The position numbers and the translations under genes were made by a program. From NCBI GenBank assembly GCA_023266095.1, contig JAHFRV010000004.1:20870-84869 (forward strand): a stretch of 64,000 bases of DNA, written 5' to 3'. Source of the stretch: Gammaproteobacteria bacterium. Its GTDB lineage: Bacteria; Pseudomonadota; Gammaproteobacteria; DRLM01. Below are positions 28,981-38,793 of this stretch, piece after piece. How positions within the stretch are numbered: position 1 is the first letter of the stretch; every line of letters starts with the position of its first letter. Under the pieces are notes generated by a model. That model made no database searches and had not been told where the DNA came from. It saw only the letters and a list, made by a program, of their open reading frames with translations.

Positions 28981-30660
28981 ATGGAAAACAAACGTCTTAT
29001 TTTATTCGCTGCCCTCAGTGTGGTCGTGATCCTGCTCTGGGACGCGTGGCAAGCCGATTACAATAAACAACCCGCTGCGCCAACCACCACCACCCAAAGT
29101 GGCGCGCCGGCTGCCAGCGACGTGCCGAGTGCCGCCGCTACCGCGGGCGCTAGTGCTCAGGCGACGGCCGATGTTCCCGCCGCCACGGCGAACGTGACGG
29201 GCGTGCCCGGCGAGGAATCAGTGCTGAAAAAGGGTCAGCGTGTCCGTGTCGTCACCGACCTCTATACGATAGAAATCGATACCGTCGGTGGCGATCTCCG
29301 GGTAGCCGATTTGACCGCCTACCCGGCGGCGGCGGACAAACCCCAGGAACCTTTCCGTCTATTGACGGACAGCGGTACTCATGTCTTCGTGGCGCAATCG
29401 GGCTTGTTAGCCTCGTCGGCCGCGCCGGACCACCACGCGTTGTACAGCGCCGAGCAATCAGAGTATCGCCTGGCGGAAGGCGCCGTCGAGTTGCGGGTGC
29501 CACTGCACTGGATCGGCGATAACGGCGTCACCGTCACCAAGACCTATGTATTTCATCGTGGCGACTATGTGATAGATGTTAATCATGCCGTGGTGAACGG
29601 CGGCGCCGAGCCGTGGAACGGACGCTTTTATCGTCAATTCCAACGTAGTCGCACCGACCGAGAATCGGCATTCATCTACACCTACACCGGCGGCGTGGTG
29701 TCGAGCGAAGACAACAAATATCTAAAAGTCTCGTTCGACGATATGGACGGCAACAATTTCAATCAAGCAATCAAAGGCGGCTGGCTGGCCATGATCCAGC
29801 ATTATTTCGTCGCCGCCTGGATCCCGTCATCCCAAGATCAGGTCAATCAGGCCTATAGCAAGGCGCTGGGCGAAGGCCGTTACGTATTGGGTATGGTGAC
29901 CCCGGTGACTACCCTCGCCGCGGGCGCCAGCGGTAACTTCAGCTCGAAACTGTTCGTCGGCCCCAAGCTGCAAGACCGGCTGGAAACCGTGGCGCCGCGC
30001 CTCGAACTGACCGTCGACTACGGCTGGTTGACCATCATCGCCAAACCGCTGTTCTGGGTGCTGGAGTTCGTGCATGGCATCGTGAACAACTGGGGCTGGG
30101 CCATCATCATTCTTACCCTGCTCATCAAGCTGGTGTTCTACAAGTTGTCCGAGGCCAGTTACAAATCCATGGCGAATATGCGCCGCCTCGCACCCAAGCT
30201 CACGCAGTTGAAAGAACGTTACGGCGATGATCGCCAGCGCATGAGCCAGGCGATGATGGAGCTCTACAAAAAAGAGAAGATCAATCCGCTCGGCGGTTGC
30301 TTGCCCATTCTGGTCCAGATCCCGGTGTTCATTGCTTTGTATTGGGTGTTGCTGGAAAGCGTGGAGATGCGCCAGGCGCCGTTCATCTTATGGCTGCAAG
30401 ACTTGTCCGCCAAAGACCCCTATTATGTGCTGCCCTTGATCATGGGCGTCACCATGTTCATCCAGCAAAAGCTCAATCCGCCGCCGCCGGATCCCTTACA
30501 GGCGAAGATCTTCATGGCGTTGCCTTTCGTGTTCACGCTGTTCTTCGCCTTCTTCCCCTCGGGCCTGGTGCTGTACTGGGTGGTGAACAATATCTTGTCC
30601 ATCGCGCAGCAGTGGTACATTACCCGCCGCGTCGAAGCCGCCGCCAACGCCAAGGCCTAA
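28981..30660 (+). CDS. yidC: Membrane protein insertase YidC
   Basis: The 559-residue insertase has an N-terminal membrane helix (about residues 5-20), an Ala/Thr-rich linker and the large periplasmic beta domain (about residues 75-330) typical of Gram-negative YidC. The conserved five-helix core follows from about residue 350, with the hydrophilic groove helix and the coiled cytoplasmic loop (KLTQLKERYGDDRQRMSQAMM, shortened to its centre KERYGDDRQRM). The core motif NPLGGCLPILVQIP is present. It works alone or with SecYEG. It follows yidD by two bases. Confidence 0.98.
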   Translation: MENKRLILFAALSVVVILLWDAWQADYNKQPAAPTTTTQSGAPAASDVPSAAATAGASAQATADVPAATANVTGVPGEESVLKKGQRVRVVTDLYTIEIDTVGGDLRVADLTAYPAAADKPQEPFRLLTDSGTHVFVAQSGLLASSAAPDHHALYSAEQSEYRLAEGAVELRVPLHWIGDNGVTVTKTYVFHRGDYVIDVNHAVVNGGAEPWNGRFYRQFQRSRTDRESAFIYTYTGGVVSSEDNKYLKVSFDDMDGNNFNQAIKGGWLAMIQHYFVAAWIPSSQDQVNQAYSKALGEGRYVLGMVTPVTTLAAGASGNFSSKLFVGPKLQDRLETVAPRLELTVDYGWLTIIAKPLFWVLEFVHGIVNNWGWAIIILTLLIKLVFYKLSEASYKSMANMRRLAPKLTQLKERYGDDRQRMSQAMMELYKKEKINPLGGCLPILVQIPVFIALYWVLLESVEMRQAPFILWLQDLSAKDPYYVLPLIMGVTMFIQQKLNPPPPDPLQAKIFMALPFVFTLFFAFFPSGLVLYWVVNNILSIAQQWYITRRVEAAANAKA

Positions 30661-30706
30661 GTTCACGGCGCCCCCGTCCGCGGGGCGCGCCGTTGCAGGG
30701 TGAACC

Positions 30707-32056
30707 ATGGATCATCCCAGCGATACCATCGCCGCCGTGGCCACCCCTCCCGGTAGAGGGGGTGTGGGCATGGTGCGCGTCTCCGGTCCCCGGGTGACCG
30801 CCATCGCCACGGAATTGTTGGGCCACCTGCCGGTACCACGTTACGCCGATTACCGCGCCTTCCGCGCCGTCGACGGCGGCGCCATCGATCACGGCCTCGC
30901 CCTGTATTTTCCCGCACCCCATTCCTATACCGGCGAACACGTGCTGGAATTGCATGGCCACGGCGGCCCCATGGTGATGGACTTGTTGATGCAACGGGTG
31001 CTGAGTCTCGGCGCGCGGCTGGCGCGGCCCGGCGAATTCACCGAGCGTGCCTTCCTCAACGGCAAACTGGATTTGGCTCAGGCCGAGGCGGTGGCCGACC
31101 TCATCGACAGCGCCTCCCACGCCGCGGCGCGTTCCGCGTTGCGTTCCCTGGAAGGGGTGTTCTCCGCGCAGGTGCGCAGCCTGGTGGAAGGGCTAATCCG
31201 TTTGCGCATGTACGTGGAATCCGCCATTGATTTTCCCGAAGAGGAAATCGATTTTCTTTCCGACGGTCACGTCGCCGGTACCTTGCAAAGCCTCAGCGCC
31301 GACGTGAACACTTTATTAAAAACGGGTGAACAAGGCCGTTTGCTGCGTGACGGCATGACCGCGGTGATCGCCGGCCGTCCCAATGCCGGCAAGTCGAGTT
31401 TGCTCAATCAACTCGCGCAGCGCGATACCGCCATCGTCACCGATATTGCGGGCACCACCCGTGACGTGTTGCGCGAACACATACACCTCGACGGTCTGCC
31501 GTTGCACATCGTCGACACCGCCGGCCTGCGCGAAAGCACCGACCCGGTGGAGACGCAAGGCATCCAGCGCGCCTGGGCTGAAATCGCGCGCGCCGACCGG
31601 GTATTGCTGGTGGTGGACGATCAATGCGGCGTGGACGACGAGGCGCGAGGGATCTTGCAGCGTTTACCGCAGAATTTGCCGGTGACCGTGGTGCACAACA
31701 AAATTGATTTGAGCGGCCGCGGCGTGGCGTTGTGGGACGACGAATTCGGCAGTCATGTCGCTCTCTCCGCCAAACACGGTGCGGGCGTGGAGCTGCTCAA
31801 ACGCCATCTTGTCCAGCAAATGGGTTATCAAGGCGGTGAAGGGGTCTTCATGGCCCGCCGCCGTCACCTCGACGCCTTGCGCCGCGCCGATGATTTTTTA
31901 TTACAAGGCCAATATTCATTGCACGACCGCCGCGCCGGCGAATTACTTGCCGAAGATTTACGTTTGGCGCAACAGGACTTGAGTGAGATCACCGGCGAAT
32001 TCACCAATGAGGATTTATTGGGGCGCATCTTCGCCGAATTTTGCATCGGAAAATAG
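30707..32056 (+). CDS. mnmE: tRNA uridine-5-carboxymethylaminomethyl GTPase MnmE
   Basis: The 449-residue protein (E. coli 454) works with MnmG to modify U34 of some tRNAs. An N-terminal formyl-tetrahydrofolate-binding domain ([16 protein letters not shown]) is followed by a helical domain holding an inserted G domain. Its G1 motif GRPNAGKSS is near residue 222 and DTAGLR follows. The C-terminal FCIGK ends with catalytic Cys446. The partner gene mnmG is 15 kb away at 47245 rather than adjacent. RBS AGGGTGA lies upstream of the ATG. Confidence 0.98.
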   Translation: MDHPSDTIAAVATPPGRGGVGMVRVSGPRVTAIATELLGHLPVPRYADYRAFRAVDGGAIDHGLALYFPAPHSYTGEHVLELHGHGGPMVMDLLMQRVLSLGARLARPGEFTERAFLNGKLDLAQAEAVADLIDSASHAAARSALRSLEGVFSAQVRSLVEGLIRLRMYVESAIDFPEEEIDFLSDGHVAGTLQSLSADVNTLLKTGEQGRLLRDGMTAVIAGRPNAGKSSLLNQLAQRDTAIVTDIAGTTRDVLREHIHLDGLPLHIVDTAGLRESTDPVETQGIQRAWAEIARADRVLLVVDDQCGVDDEARGILQRLPQNLPVTVVHNKIDLSGRGVALWDDEFGSHVALSAKHGAGVELLKRHLVQQMGYQGGEGVFMARRRHLDALRRADDFLLQGQYSLHDRRAGELLAEDLRLAQQDLSEITGEFTNEDLLGRIFAEFCIGK

Positions 32057-32387
32057 TTTTTCCGCCACCAGCATCCAATACCATCCGCTGACTCGATCTA
32101 TTCTCCCACAACTCCGAGAGTTATCGTCCGATAGCGTCCTTGCTCCTCCAACAAAAGCCGCCTATTTTTGTGCCCAAAGCTGTGTCCATTATGAGAAGAT
32201 CCGCTATGCCACATAGCAGATACTTATTCTCGCCGGGTTAATAATGTAAAACGTAAGGCCATGATTATTTCACTGACGGCGACGGAATTGGAAGCCATCG
32301 AACCCGCAGTGCGCGGTTTGACAAAAGAAAAACGCCTTACCTGAGGGCGCTGCCTTAATCCGCGCAAGGGCTGTGTCTATCGAGTGG
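32057..32387. other. Gene-free region between mnmE and bfr
   Basis: No convincing gene is seen. A 27-codon frame at 32262 has no family features. Segment 32169-32226 (TGTGCCCAAAGCTGTGTCCA, then TAGCAGATACTTA) is an imperfect copy of 33549-33614. A weak hairpin with T-rich exit on the minus strand (about 32320-32350) could end bfr transcription. Confidence 0.4.
32169..32226 (+). repeat. Imperfect flanking repeat, left copy
   Basis: TGTGCCCAAAGCTGTGTCCA (17 of 20 identical to 33549-33568) followed by TAGCAGATACTTA, which matches 33598-33614 apart from a four-base gap. The two copies bracket bfr and bfd, 1.4 kb apart, in the same orientation. Confidence 0.5.
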
Positions 32388-32852
32388 CTACATCATCGAC
32401 TGCTGATAATTCTCCACGCCCACGCGCTTGATGAGATCGAGCTGGGTTTCCAGCCAGTCGATATGTTCTTCTTCGCTTTCGAGGATTTCCTCGAATAATT
32501 CGCGGCTGCCATAGTCGGCGACCTGCTCGCAATGGGCGATGGCTTCGCGCAGCAAGGGCAGGCCGGCGAGTTCGAGCTTGAGATCGCATTCGAGTATTTC
32601 CAGGGTGTGCTCGCCGACCATCAGTTTGCCCAGGTCTTGGAGATTGGGCAGGCCTTCGAGGAACAGGATGCGTTCGATGAGCTTGTCGGCGTGTTTCATC
32701 TCATCGACGGACTCGTGATATTCCTTCTCATTCAGCTTGTGCAGGCCCCAGTGCTTGAATATGCGGGCGTGCAGGAAGTATTGATTGATGGCGGTGAGCT
32801 CGTTGGTGAGTGCCTGATTGAGATATTTGATGACCTTTGCATCGCCCTTCAT
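32388..32852 (-). CDS. bfr: Bacterioferritin
   Basis: The 154-residue four-helix protein forms a 24-subunit iron-storage shell. Di-iron ferroxidase residues are visible: Glu18, Glu51, His54, and the later ESEEEH segment with Glu127 and His130. Met52 is present as the haem ligand, so it should bind haem at the subunit interface. Start ATG has AAAAGGAGA upstream. It is followed upstream in the genome by bfd (33033), the ferredoxin that reduces the core to release iron. Confidence 0.97.
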   Translation of the reverse strand: MKGDAKVIKYLNQALTNELTAINQYFLHARIFKHWGLHKLNEKEYHESVDEMKHADKLIERILFLEGLPNLQDLGKLMVGEHTLEILECDLKLELAGLPLLREAIAHCEQVADYGSRELFEEILESEEEHIDWLETQLDLIKRVGVENYQQSMM

Positions 32853-33032
32853 GGCCTGGTCTCCTTTTAATTGGTGGTATGTGGGTACGCGGAATCCCGT
32901 AAGAATTCTTATAGCACATCCGTTGTTCGTTGGAGCTGGGTCGCTCGCGAATCATTGGCCAGGGTCCTGACTCCGGCGGACAGCAACCCAAAGAAAAATT
33001 GCGTTACTTATCGCCTATGCCAACAGTTTCCT

Positions 33033-33239
33033 TCAGGCGGCCGCTGAGCTGAGCGTGTTGTCGTCCGCTTCGCTGGACAGGATTTCGTCACGGATGATGC
33101 GCAGCGCGCATTGTCCGCACTTGCCGCATTGGCTGGCCACATTGAGGCTCTGTCTGACGTCGCGCAATGACCGAGCGCCGCTTTCCACGGCGAGACGGAT
33201 TTGGCTGTCGGTGACGTTGTTGCAGATACACACGTACAT
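33033..33239 (-). CDS. bfd: Bacterioferritin-associated ferredoxin
   Basis: The 68-residue product has Cys4, Cys6, Cys38 and Cys41 (CIC and CGKC), the [2Fe-2S] ligands of Bfd, plus an extra Cys44. Bfd docks on bacterioferritin haem and drives iron release. ATG 33239 (MYVCICN) is the family start; a GTG-like frame extends upstream but is not needed. A Fur-like site lies about 50 bases upstream (33287-33305), so it should be induced by iron lack. It is about 180 bases from bfr. Confidence 0.95.
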   Translation of the reverse strand: MYVCICNNVTDSQIRLAVESGARSLRDVRQSLNVASQCGKCGQCALRIIRDEILSSEADDNTLSSAAA

Positions 33240-33286
33240 GGTGGGGCGCATCCTTCAGGTGATCGTAGGTTATCCGTGTATTTAAT

Positions 33287-33305
33287 GCAAATGCGAATGA
33301 TTGTC
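33287..33305 (-). promoter_or_regulatory. Fur-box-like operator of bfd
   Basis: GCAAATGCGAATGATTGTC matches 13 of 19 positions of the Fur consensus GATAATGATAATCATTATC and lies 48 bases upstream of the bfd start. This matches the known iron repression of bfd in other gammaproteobacteria. Confidence 0.55.
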
Positions 33306-33548
33306 AATAATATTACCGGCCTGTGGGGTGAAAACTTTAGTCGGCCTTTTGTGGATCACGACAATTCATCGATCATTAATCGCATCATCCTTGAGTGGGC
33401 GAAGGACAGGAATTTTCCGACCCCATAAAGAAGCAATCTGCTAATTATCATCGTCAATCTTTCCGGAATTACGAGACATGTACGCGCGCGTAGCTTGCGG
33501 AATCGTTTGCGCTCATTGTTTGTGAATCTGCACCGGTTTTAGAAAAAA

Positions 33549-33614
33549 TGTTCCCAAAACTGTGCCCACTGCTATCTAGTCGGCCCTTGCTTTTGCTTAG
33601 CAGATAGTTACTTA
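33549..33614 (+). repeat. Imperfect flanking repeat, right copy
   Basis: TGTTCCCAAAACTGTGCCCA and TAGCAGATAGTTACTTA, related to 32169-32226. It lies in a 575-base gene-free stretch (33240-33814) that otherwise holds the Fur-like site and copy 2 of the dispersed repeat. Confidence 0.5.
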
Positions 33615-33664
33615 AGAGCGAATTCAATCTTCCATCAAAGCGGGCTGTCTAAGCTAGAATCTAA

Positions 33665-33792
33665 GGAAGCCCTGAGAATTCCAGCCTGGAATTCTCAGGG
33701 CAAGGCAAGCCAAAAAATGGGATTTTCGCTTCCCTTCGTTTTCAATGGCGGTGCATCCCTGTGCCGCAGCAACCTCTAAAGCAGAGGCTTCT
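33665..33792 (+). repeat. Dispersed intergenic repeat, copy 2 (long form)
   Basis: Begins GGAAGC and has a perfect 13-base inverted repeat (33670-33682 with 33688-33700). An inserted stretch of about 50 bases follows, then the shared CATCCCTGTGCCGCAG and CTCTAAAGCAGAGGC blocks. Related to copies at 14360 and 53186. It also lies just past the stop of the convergent beta-propeller gene. Confidence 0.7.
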
Positions 33793-33814
33793 CAATACGA
33801 TTTTGAGAGGGGCG

Positions 33815-35686
33815 CTAGTCTATTTGCCCGCGGATTTCACCTGGCCGATGCTCGCTGGTGTGGACATTAAAATAGGTATTGCCGTTGCGCATGGCATCAA
33901 CCAAGGCTTTCATCCGCTGACCGGCGAGAGGACCGAGCAAGTCAGCGGCGGTAATCGTGCCGCGCACCAGCACCCCTTGCTTGTTGATCGGTTGCGTGAC
34001 AAACGGCCCGTCACCCAGAAAGTCTGCCGTATCCGGGACAAAGCTCGCGACGATGGGACCGTTGGCACCCGCGGCCGCCATGTGAATATGGGCGCCGATC
34101 ACGTCCACGATATTACTCACAACCACCTGCACCTTGAGTTCGGCTCCGTCTCGACTGAGCTGAAAGTGCGCGTGCCCCTTGGCCCGGGTTTCCACCGGTG
34201 TCGGCACTTGCTCAGCGCCGAGGAGTCGGGCCCGGAAATGACGTGTTTGCTTGTTGCGCGCCAGCGAATCGATGCGCATGACCACACCCGTCTCGCCGGA
34301 CGGCACCCCGGTCATATTGGCCAACACGTACATCTCGCCCTTGGCGTCGGTTGCGAAACCGAGCACTGACATTCCTAATCCGTCCTGACCGTGGATGCGG
34401 AGCTCGGAGATAGCGCTTTTCTTGATATTGCCACCGCGCACGACATTGCGTTTATCGAGGTATAACAGCCTGCCGTTGTTACCGCCGAAATTGCGATTGT
34501 AATCACCGAACACATAACGATTCATCAGCTCCGGGACTTGATTGCCGCGATAGACAAAACCGCCAATGACCGAAATGCCTTCATCGTGATCATATTCGGC
34601 CACCGGATCGATCAGCATCGGCGGCTCATTGGGGCAGGGCTGCTCGTCGGTGACGAAACCGCGATCGGTCCCATTGGCATCGAAACAGAAAGAACCTTCT
34701 TTGACGGGCCAGCCGTAGTTGCCGCCCGCAACGACGACATCCACTTCTTCGATGTCGTTCTGCCCCACGTCGCCGACATACAGATCACCCGTCGCGGTAT
34801 CGAAAGAAAAACGGAAGGGATTACGAAAACCCCAGGCATAAATTTCGTCACAGGCGCCATCCGCGCAGCCCGCTGCGCCGCCTGCAGCTTGCGTATTGCC
34901 GGGTAACAAGGGGTTGTCGGCTGGGATGCCGTATTGTCCGTTGGGCGCATCATTCCCCAAGGGATCGATGCGCAATATCTTGCCGAACAGATTGCTCAGG
35001 TCTTGCCCGTTGCCGTTGGGACTGTGACCCGGGCCTTGGTCGTCGGCGGCGCCGCCATCACCTATGGCGATATACAGCATCTGGTCACGACCGAAGTTAA
35101 GCGCGCCGCCATTGTGATTGAACTGGGGGTCAGCAATACGCAGCAAGACGCGTTGGCTGGCCGGGTCGACCACGGAGTCATCGTCTTGCGGATCAGGCAC
35201 GTGCCATTCGGTGATCACGATATGGTTATTGGCGGGCGCGCCAAAGGGCACGGGAAAATCCGGCTCGCCAGCCACCGGTTCTGAGGTGTAGGTATAGAGC
35301 AAGCCGTTGCTCTGATAATCAGGATGAAAGGCCAGGCCCAAAAATCCGCGTTCGTCAAAGGTGCCCGGGCCACCGACACCCAAGGGGACCAGCAAGGCGC
35401 TGAGATCGGCGAACACGCTCATGTCGCCCGATTCGAGATCGATCGCCCCCAGGATGCCCGTTTGATCGACCACGAAGAGTCGATCATCGTCACCCGGCGC
35501 GGACGTACCCCAATTGGGCGAAACAAGTCCACTGGCGACCAGTTCCAACTTGACCATGGCACCAGTGGGGATGGATTGAGGAATCGGGTTAACCAGTTCA
35601 GCGGCGGCTGAGGTCGGTAGCACAACGTTCAAGCTTGCAACAGTCAGGAAAACGGCGATCATCAACCGGCAAAATAACCTGTTCAT
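33815..35686 (-). CDS. Secreted GSDH-type beta-propeller with C-terminal CHRD domain
   Basis: The 623-residue product has a signal peptide (ends near TSAAA, residue 28). A glucose/sorbosone dehydrogenase-like beta-propeller spans about residues 45-470 (GFLGLAFHPDY, FNHNGGALNFG, GFRNPFRFSFD, GNYGWPVKEG), the fold of PQQ-dependent soluble sugar dehydrogenases. A C-terminal CHRD domain (about residues 490-620, with GAHIHMAAAG and NVHTSEHRPGEIRGQI) is a second beta fold often found in exported proteins. Whether PQQ is bound cannot be seen. It is followed upstream by a second propeller gene (139-base gap). Confidence 0.85.
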   Translation of the reverse strand: MNRLFCRLMIAVFLTVASLNVVLPTSAAAELVNPIPQSIPTGAMVKLELVASGLVSPNWGTSAPGDDDRLFVVDQTGILGAIDLESGDMSVFADLSALLVPLGVGGPGTFDERGFLGLAFHPDYQSNGLLYTYTSEPVAGEPDFPVPFGAPANNHIVITEWHVPDPQDDDSVVDPASQRVLLRIADPQFNHNGGALNFGRDQMLYIAIGDGGAADDQGPGHSPNGNGQDLSNLFGKILRIDPLGNDAPNGQYGIPADNPLLPGNTQAAGGAAGCADGACDEIYAWGFRNPFRFSFDTATGDLYVGDVGQNDIEEVDVVVAGGNYGWPVKEGSFCFDANGTDRGFVTDEQPCPNEPPMLIDPVAEYDHDEGISVIGGFVYRGNQVPELMNRYVFGDYNRNFGGNNGRLLYLDKRNVVRGGNIKKSAISELRIHGQDGLGMSVLGFATDAKGEMYVLANMTGVPSGETGVVMRIDSLARNKQTRHFRARLLGAEQVPTPVETRAKGHAHFQLSRDGAELKVQVVVSNIVDVIGAHIHMAAAGANGPIVASFVPDTADFLGDGPFVTQPINKQGVLVRGTITAADLLGPLAGQRMKALVDAMRNGNTYFNVHTSEHRPGEIRGQID

Positions 35687-35825
35687 GATTTACCCCTCCT
35701 TAGGCCTAATACAAGCGTAGGCAATGAAATGAAGCTTGTCTAACCATTCACCCTACCGACATAGAGCAAGCTTGGAATTTACTCGTAAGGTCTACCCTAT
35801 CCCGCTTACTCGGGGCGGAAGTCAT

Positions 35826-37163
35826 TCAAGGCCGCGCCGCGGCCGTCACGGCGGGCGTCACCCGCCAGAGGGTATTGCCCACATCGTCGGCGACCAGTAG
35901 CGCGCCGGTTTTATCAACGGCGACACCGACCGGGCGGCCCAGTGCGTCGCCGTCGGCGTTGACGAAGCCGCTCAGCACGTCCACCGGCATGCCGGCGGGG
36001 CGGCCGTCGCTGAAGGGCACGAACACCACTTTATAACCACTGCGCGGTTTGCGATTCCAGGAACCGTGTTCACCGATGAAGGCGCCATTGTTGTAGAAAT
36101 CCGGTAATAAATTGCCTTGGTAGAATACCAGTCCGAGCGGCGCGACGTGGGCGCCCAGCGCGTAGTCCGGGGCAATCGCTGTCGCGACCAGCTCAGGACG
36201 CGGCGGTTTGACACGATCATCGACATGCTGGCCGTAGTAACTGTCAGGCCAGCCGTAAAAGCCGCCGTCTTTTACCGACGTAAGATAATCGGGAACGAGA
36301 TCGCTGCCCAGTTCGTCGCGTTCATTGACCACCGTCCACAGTTCGCCGCTCTGCGGCTGCCAGGCCAAGCCGTTGGGATTGCGCAAACCGGAGGCGAAGA
36401 GCCGCGTCTGTCCGGTGGCGGGATCGACCTCGAGTATCGCGGCGCGATTCACCTCCTTGTCCATGCCGTTCTCGCCCACATTGCTGTTGGAACCGACCGT
36501 CACGTACAAACGTGTACCGTCGTGGTTGGCGATGACATTTTTGGTCCAATGATGATTGAGCGGACCGGCGGGCAGGTCGGCGACTTTGACGCCGGCCGCC
36601 TTGATCTCCGTCTCGCTGCCCTGATAGGGGAAACGCAGAATGGCGTCGGTGTTGGCGATGTAAAGATCATGGCCGACCAGCGCCATGCCGAACGGCGAAT
36701 TCAATCCGTTCAGAAAGATCGAGCGGGATTCCACGACGCCGTCGCCGTCGGCATCGCGCAGCAGCGTAATGCGATTGGCGCTGGGAACGGCCGCGCCGGC
36801 CCGTTTCATCACCCGCTTCATCACCCAACCCTTAATGCCTTTGCCGTCTTCCGGCCGGGGCGGCGCATTGGTCTCCGCGACGAGTACATCGCCATTGGGC
36901 AACACGTAAAGCCAGCGCGGGTGATCCAACTCGTTCGCATACATCTTCACCGCGAGGCCGTTGGCCGCGGTCGGCGTCGCGCCGGCCGGCCAGGACTTGG
37001 CCGGGGCGATATGCACGGTGGGTAGCAGCGTGGTGTTGGGTGGCGGCAACGTCGGTTGCGGACCCAGGCCCGCTTCTTCCGGCAACGTGGCCTTTTCACC
37101 GCAGGCGGTGAGCGTCAGGCTCACCAAGGCGGCGATCAATGGCGTAGCAATCATAGCGCGCAT
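35826..37163 (-). CDS. Lipoprotein GSDH/sorbosone-dehydrogenase-like beta-propeller
   Basis: The 445-residue product starts with a lipoprotein signal (LTLTAC, Cys about residue 20), so it is probably anchored to a membrane after Lgt processing. The rest is a sorbosone/glucose-dehydrogenase-like propeller ([56 protein letters not shown]). This is the L-sorbosone dehydrogenase family. ATG 37163 has GGAGGT eight bases upstream, a strong site. Substrate is not predictable. It shares orientation with the CHRD-containing paralogue and with the UbiA fusion gene upstream (70-base gap). Confidence 0.87.
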   Translation of the reverse strand: MRAMIATPLIAALVSLTLTACGEKATLPEEAGLGPQPTLPPPNTTLLPTVHIAPAKSWPAGATPTAANGLAVKMYANELDHPRWLYVLPNGDVLVAETNAPPRPEDGKGIKGWVMKRVMKRAGAAVPSANRITLLRDADGDGVVESRSIFLNGLNSPFGMALVGHDLYIANTDAILRFPYQGSETEIKAAGVKVADLPAGPLNHHWTKNVIANHDGTRLYVTVGSNSNVGENGMDKEVNRAAILEVDPATGQTRLFASGLRNPNGLAWQPQSGELWTVVNERDELGSDLVPDYLTSVKDGGFYGWPDSYYGQHVDDRVKPPRPELVATAIAPDYALGAHVAPLGLVFYQGNLLPDFYNNGAFIGEHGSWNRKPRSGYKVVFVPFSDGRPAGMPVDVLSGFVNADGDALGRPVGVAVDKTGALLVADDVGNTLWRVTPAVTAAARP

Positions 37164-37233
37164 GGCGACCTCCAAATGGTTTGAAAATAAACGGATGAAC
37201 GACGAAGCCAACAGGCGTGATTCCGCGATCGCT

Positions 37234-38793
37234 TCACCAAACGACCAGCAGTGGCACCAGTACGAACCACAAGACGTAAGTGAGGGACCCCAGCATGAGA
37301 TCATCTATGGGCCGGCAGGGCGCACCTTCCTGATAAAACCGCCGCAAGCGGCGCATCAGCCACCCGGCGTGGGGCAAGACCAGATAAATCAGCCAGCCGC
37401 CGAGACCGGGCAGAAATCCCGTCCAATGTAAAAGCACGGCGGCCAGCGCCGCGCCGGCGGTGCTGGCCATTGCCGCGGCCACCGCGCCCCGCGAACCGAG
37501 GACCACCACCGCGGTGCGTTTACCGGCCGCGAGGTCGGCCTCATAATCGGGGATGGCAGATAAAATGATCGAGGGCAGAATCGCGAAGAACAGCGGCAAA
37601 CTCACCAGCCACGGAAAAGGGTCGGTCCAACTCCCCGACTGCAATGCGTAACCGCACGCCACGACCAGCGCACTATGGGTGGCGGCCACCGTGAGCTCGC
37701 CCCAGCCGCGATAAACCAACTTCAACGGCGGCACGGTGTAACTCACCGCCAGGAGTGCGATGGCGCCGATGGCCGCGGCGTCCGCCGACGTCAGCGCAGT
37801 GTTGCCGCGAAATAAAAAATAACCGAGCGGCAACAGGCCGAGCGCCAACATGACTATCGCGGTGCGCACCGCGCCGAAGCTCAACTCGCCTTTGACCAAC
37901 ACCCGCGAACCGCCGTTGAACGGTCCGGGGTTTTGGTTGAGCTTGTCGCTGGGATAGTCGAAGTATTCATTGCTGAATACGGTGATGACCTCGACCACAA
38001 AAATAAATAAATAACCCAGCCAAAACGTGGCCGCGTCAAAGTGTCCGGTCGTTGACGCAGCGGCCAGCGCGCCGATCCCGTAGGCGAGAAAGGTCATCGG
38101 ATAAAATTGCAGGCGCATCAATTTCACCCAGGCGGCGCGGCGGGCCTTGCGCCGCGCCTTTTCCAAACTTATGAAAATTTCTTCACCCGCCTTATAGGCC
38201 TCTTGCAGCCATTGCTCGCGTTGCACGGGCGAGGCCGGTTTTACCGGGCCAAAATGACGGGCGTGCAGTGTGCGTATTCCGCAAAAGCCCAGAGTGGCGT
38301 GCCGCATCGCCTGGTCGCCGGGGGCATGAAACAAATAACGGAACACCCACGGCGGCGTATCCATGGTCACCAAGAGTTCCGCGCTGCGGCCGTCGAGATG
38401 AGAGACGTAACGCCCCGGCTGCCGTTCATCCTCATGGAAGGCGAAGCCGGGCGCCAAGATCCGGTCGAGAAAGCCTTTCAGCAAAGCCGGCATCGTCCCC
38501 CACCAATTGGGATAAACAAAGACCAGATGCGTGGCTGCGAGAATACTGGCGCGCGCGGCAAGGATATCCGACTCCGTTTTTTGTTGATTGGGCGACGCGG
38601 AACGCACGTGGGGGTCGAATTGTAGATCCGCCACATAGAGCAACTCGAGGTCCGCACCAGCGCGGCGCGCGCCCAGCGCATAGGCCTGAGCCAGCCCGGC
38701 ACAGAAACTGTCCTTACGCGGATGACCACAGATGACTAATATTTTCGCTATCGTCGTCCTGTCCTCTTGGGTGGCAAAACCGTCACTGTGCAT
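37234..38793 (-). CDS. Fusion of NAD(P)H quinone reductase and UbiA prenyltransferase
   Basis: The product of about 519 residues joins two enzymes. The first 205 residues are a flavodoxin-2 fold NAD(P)H:quinone oxidoreductase ([10 protein letters not shown] at the FMN phosphate site, [18 protein letters not shown]). After a basic linker, residues about 225-519 form a UbiA-superfamily membrane prenyltransferase. Both aspartate motifs are present: NEYFDYPSD (NxxxDxxxD) and DYEAD (DxxxD), the latter like MenA, with about eight helices. One chain could thus prenylate an aromatic acceptor and reduce the quinone product. ATG 38793 is the simplest start; TTG 38805 is possible. Confidence 0.85.
   Translation of the reverse strand: MHSDGFATQEDRTTIAKILVICGHPRKDSFCAGLAQAYALGARRAGADLELLYVADLQFDPHVRSASPNQQKTESDILAARASILAATHLVFVYPNWWGTMPALLKGFLDRILAPGFAFHEDERQPGRYVSHLDGRSAELLVTMDTPPWVFRYLFHAPGDQAMRHATLGFCGIRTLHARHFGPVKPASPVQREQWLQEAYKAGEEIFISLEKARRKARRAAWVKLMRLQFYPMTFLAYGIGALAAASTTGHFDAATFWLGYLFIFVVEVITVFSNEYFDYPSDKLNQNPGPFNGGSRVLVKGELSFGAVRTAIVMLALGLLPLGYFLFRGNTALTSADAAAIGAIALLAVSYTVPPLKLVYRGWGELTVAATHSALVVACGYALQSGSWTDPFPWLVSLPLFFAILPSIILSAIPDYEADLAAGKRTAVVVLGSRGAVAAAMASTAGAALAAVLLHWTGFLPGLGGWLIYLVLPHAGWLMRRLRRFYQEGAPCRPIDDLMLGSLTYVLWFVLVPLLVVW

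Noticed and set aside
32262..32345. 27-codon frame after mnmE
   Set aside because: Too short, no family and no ribosome-binding site; treated as non-coding.
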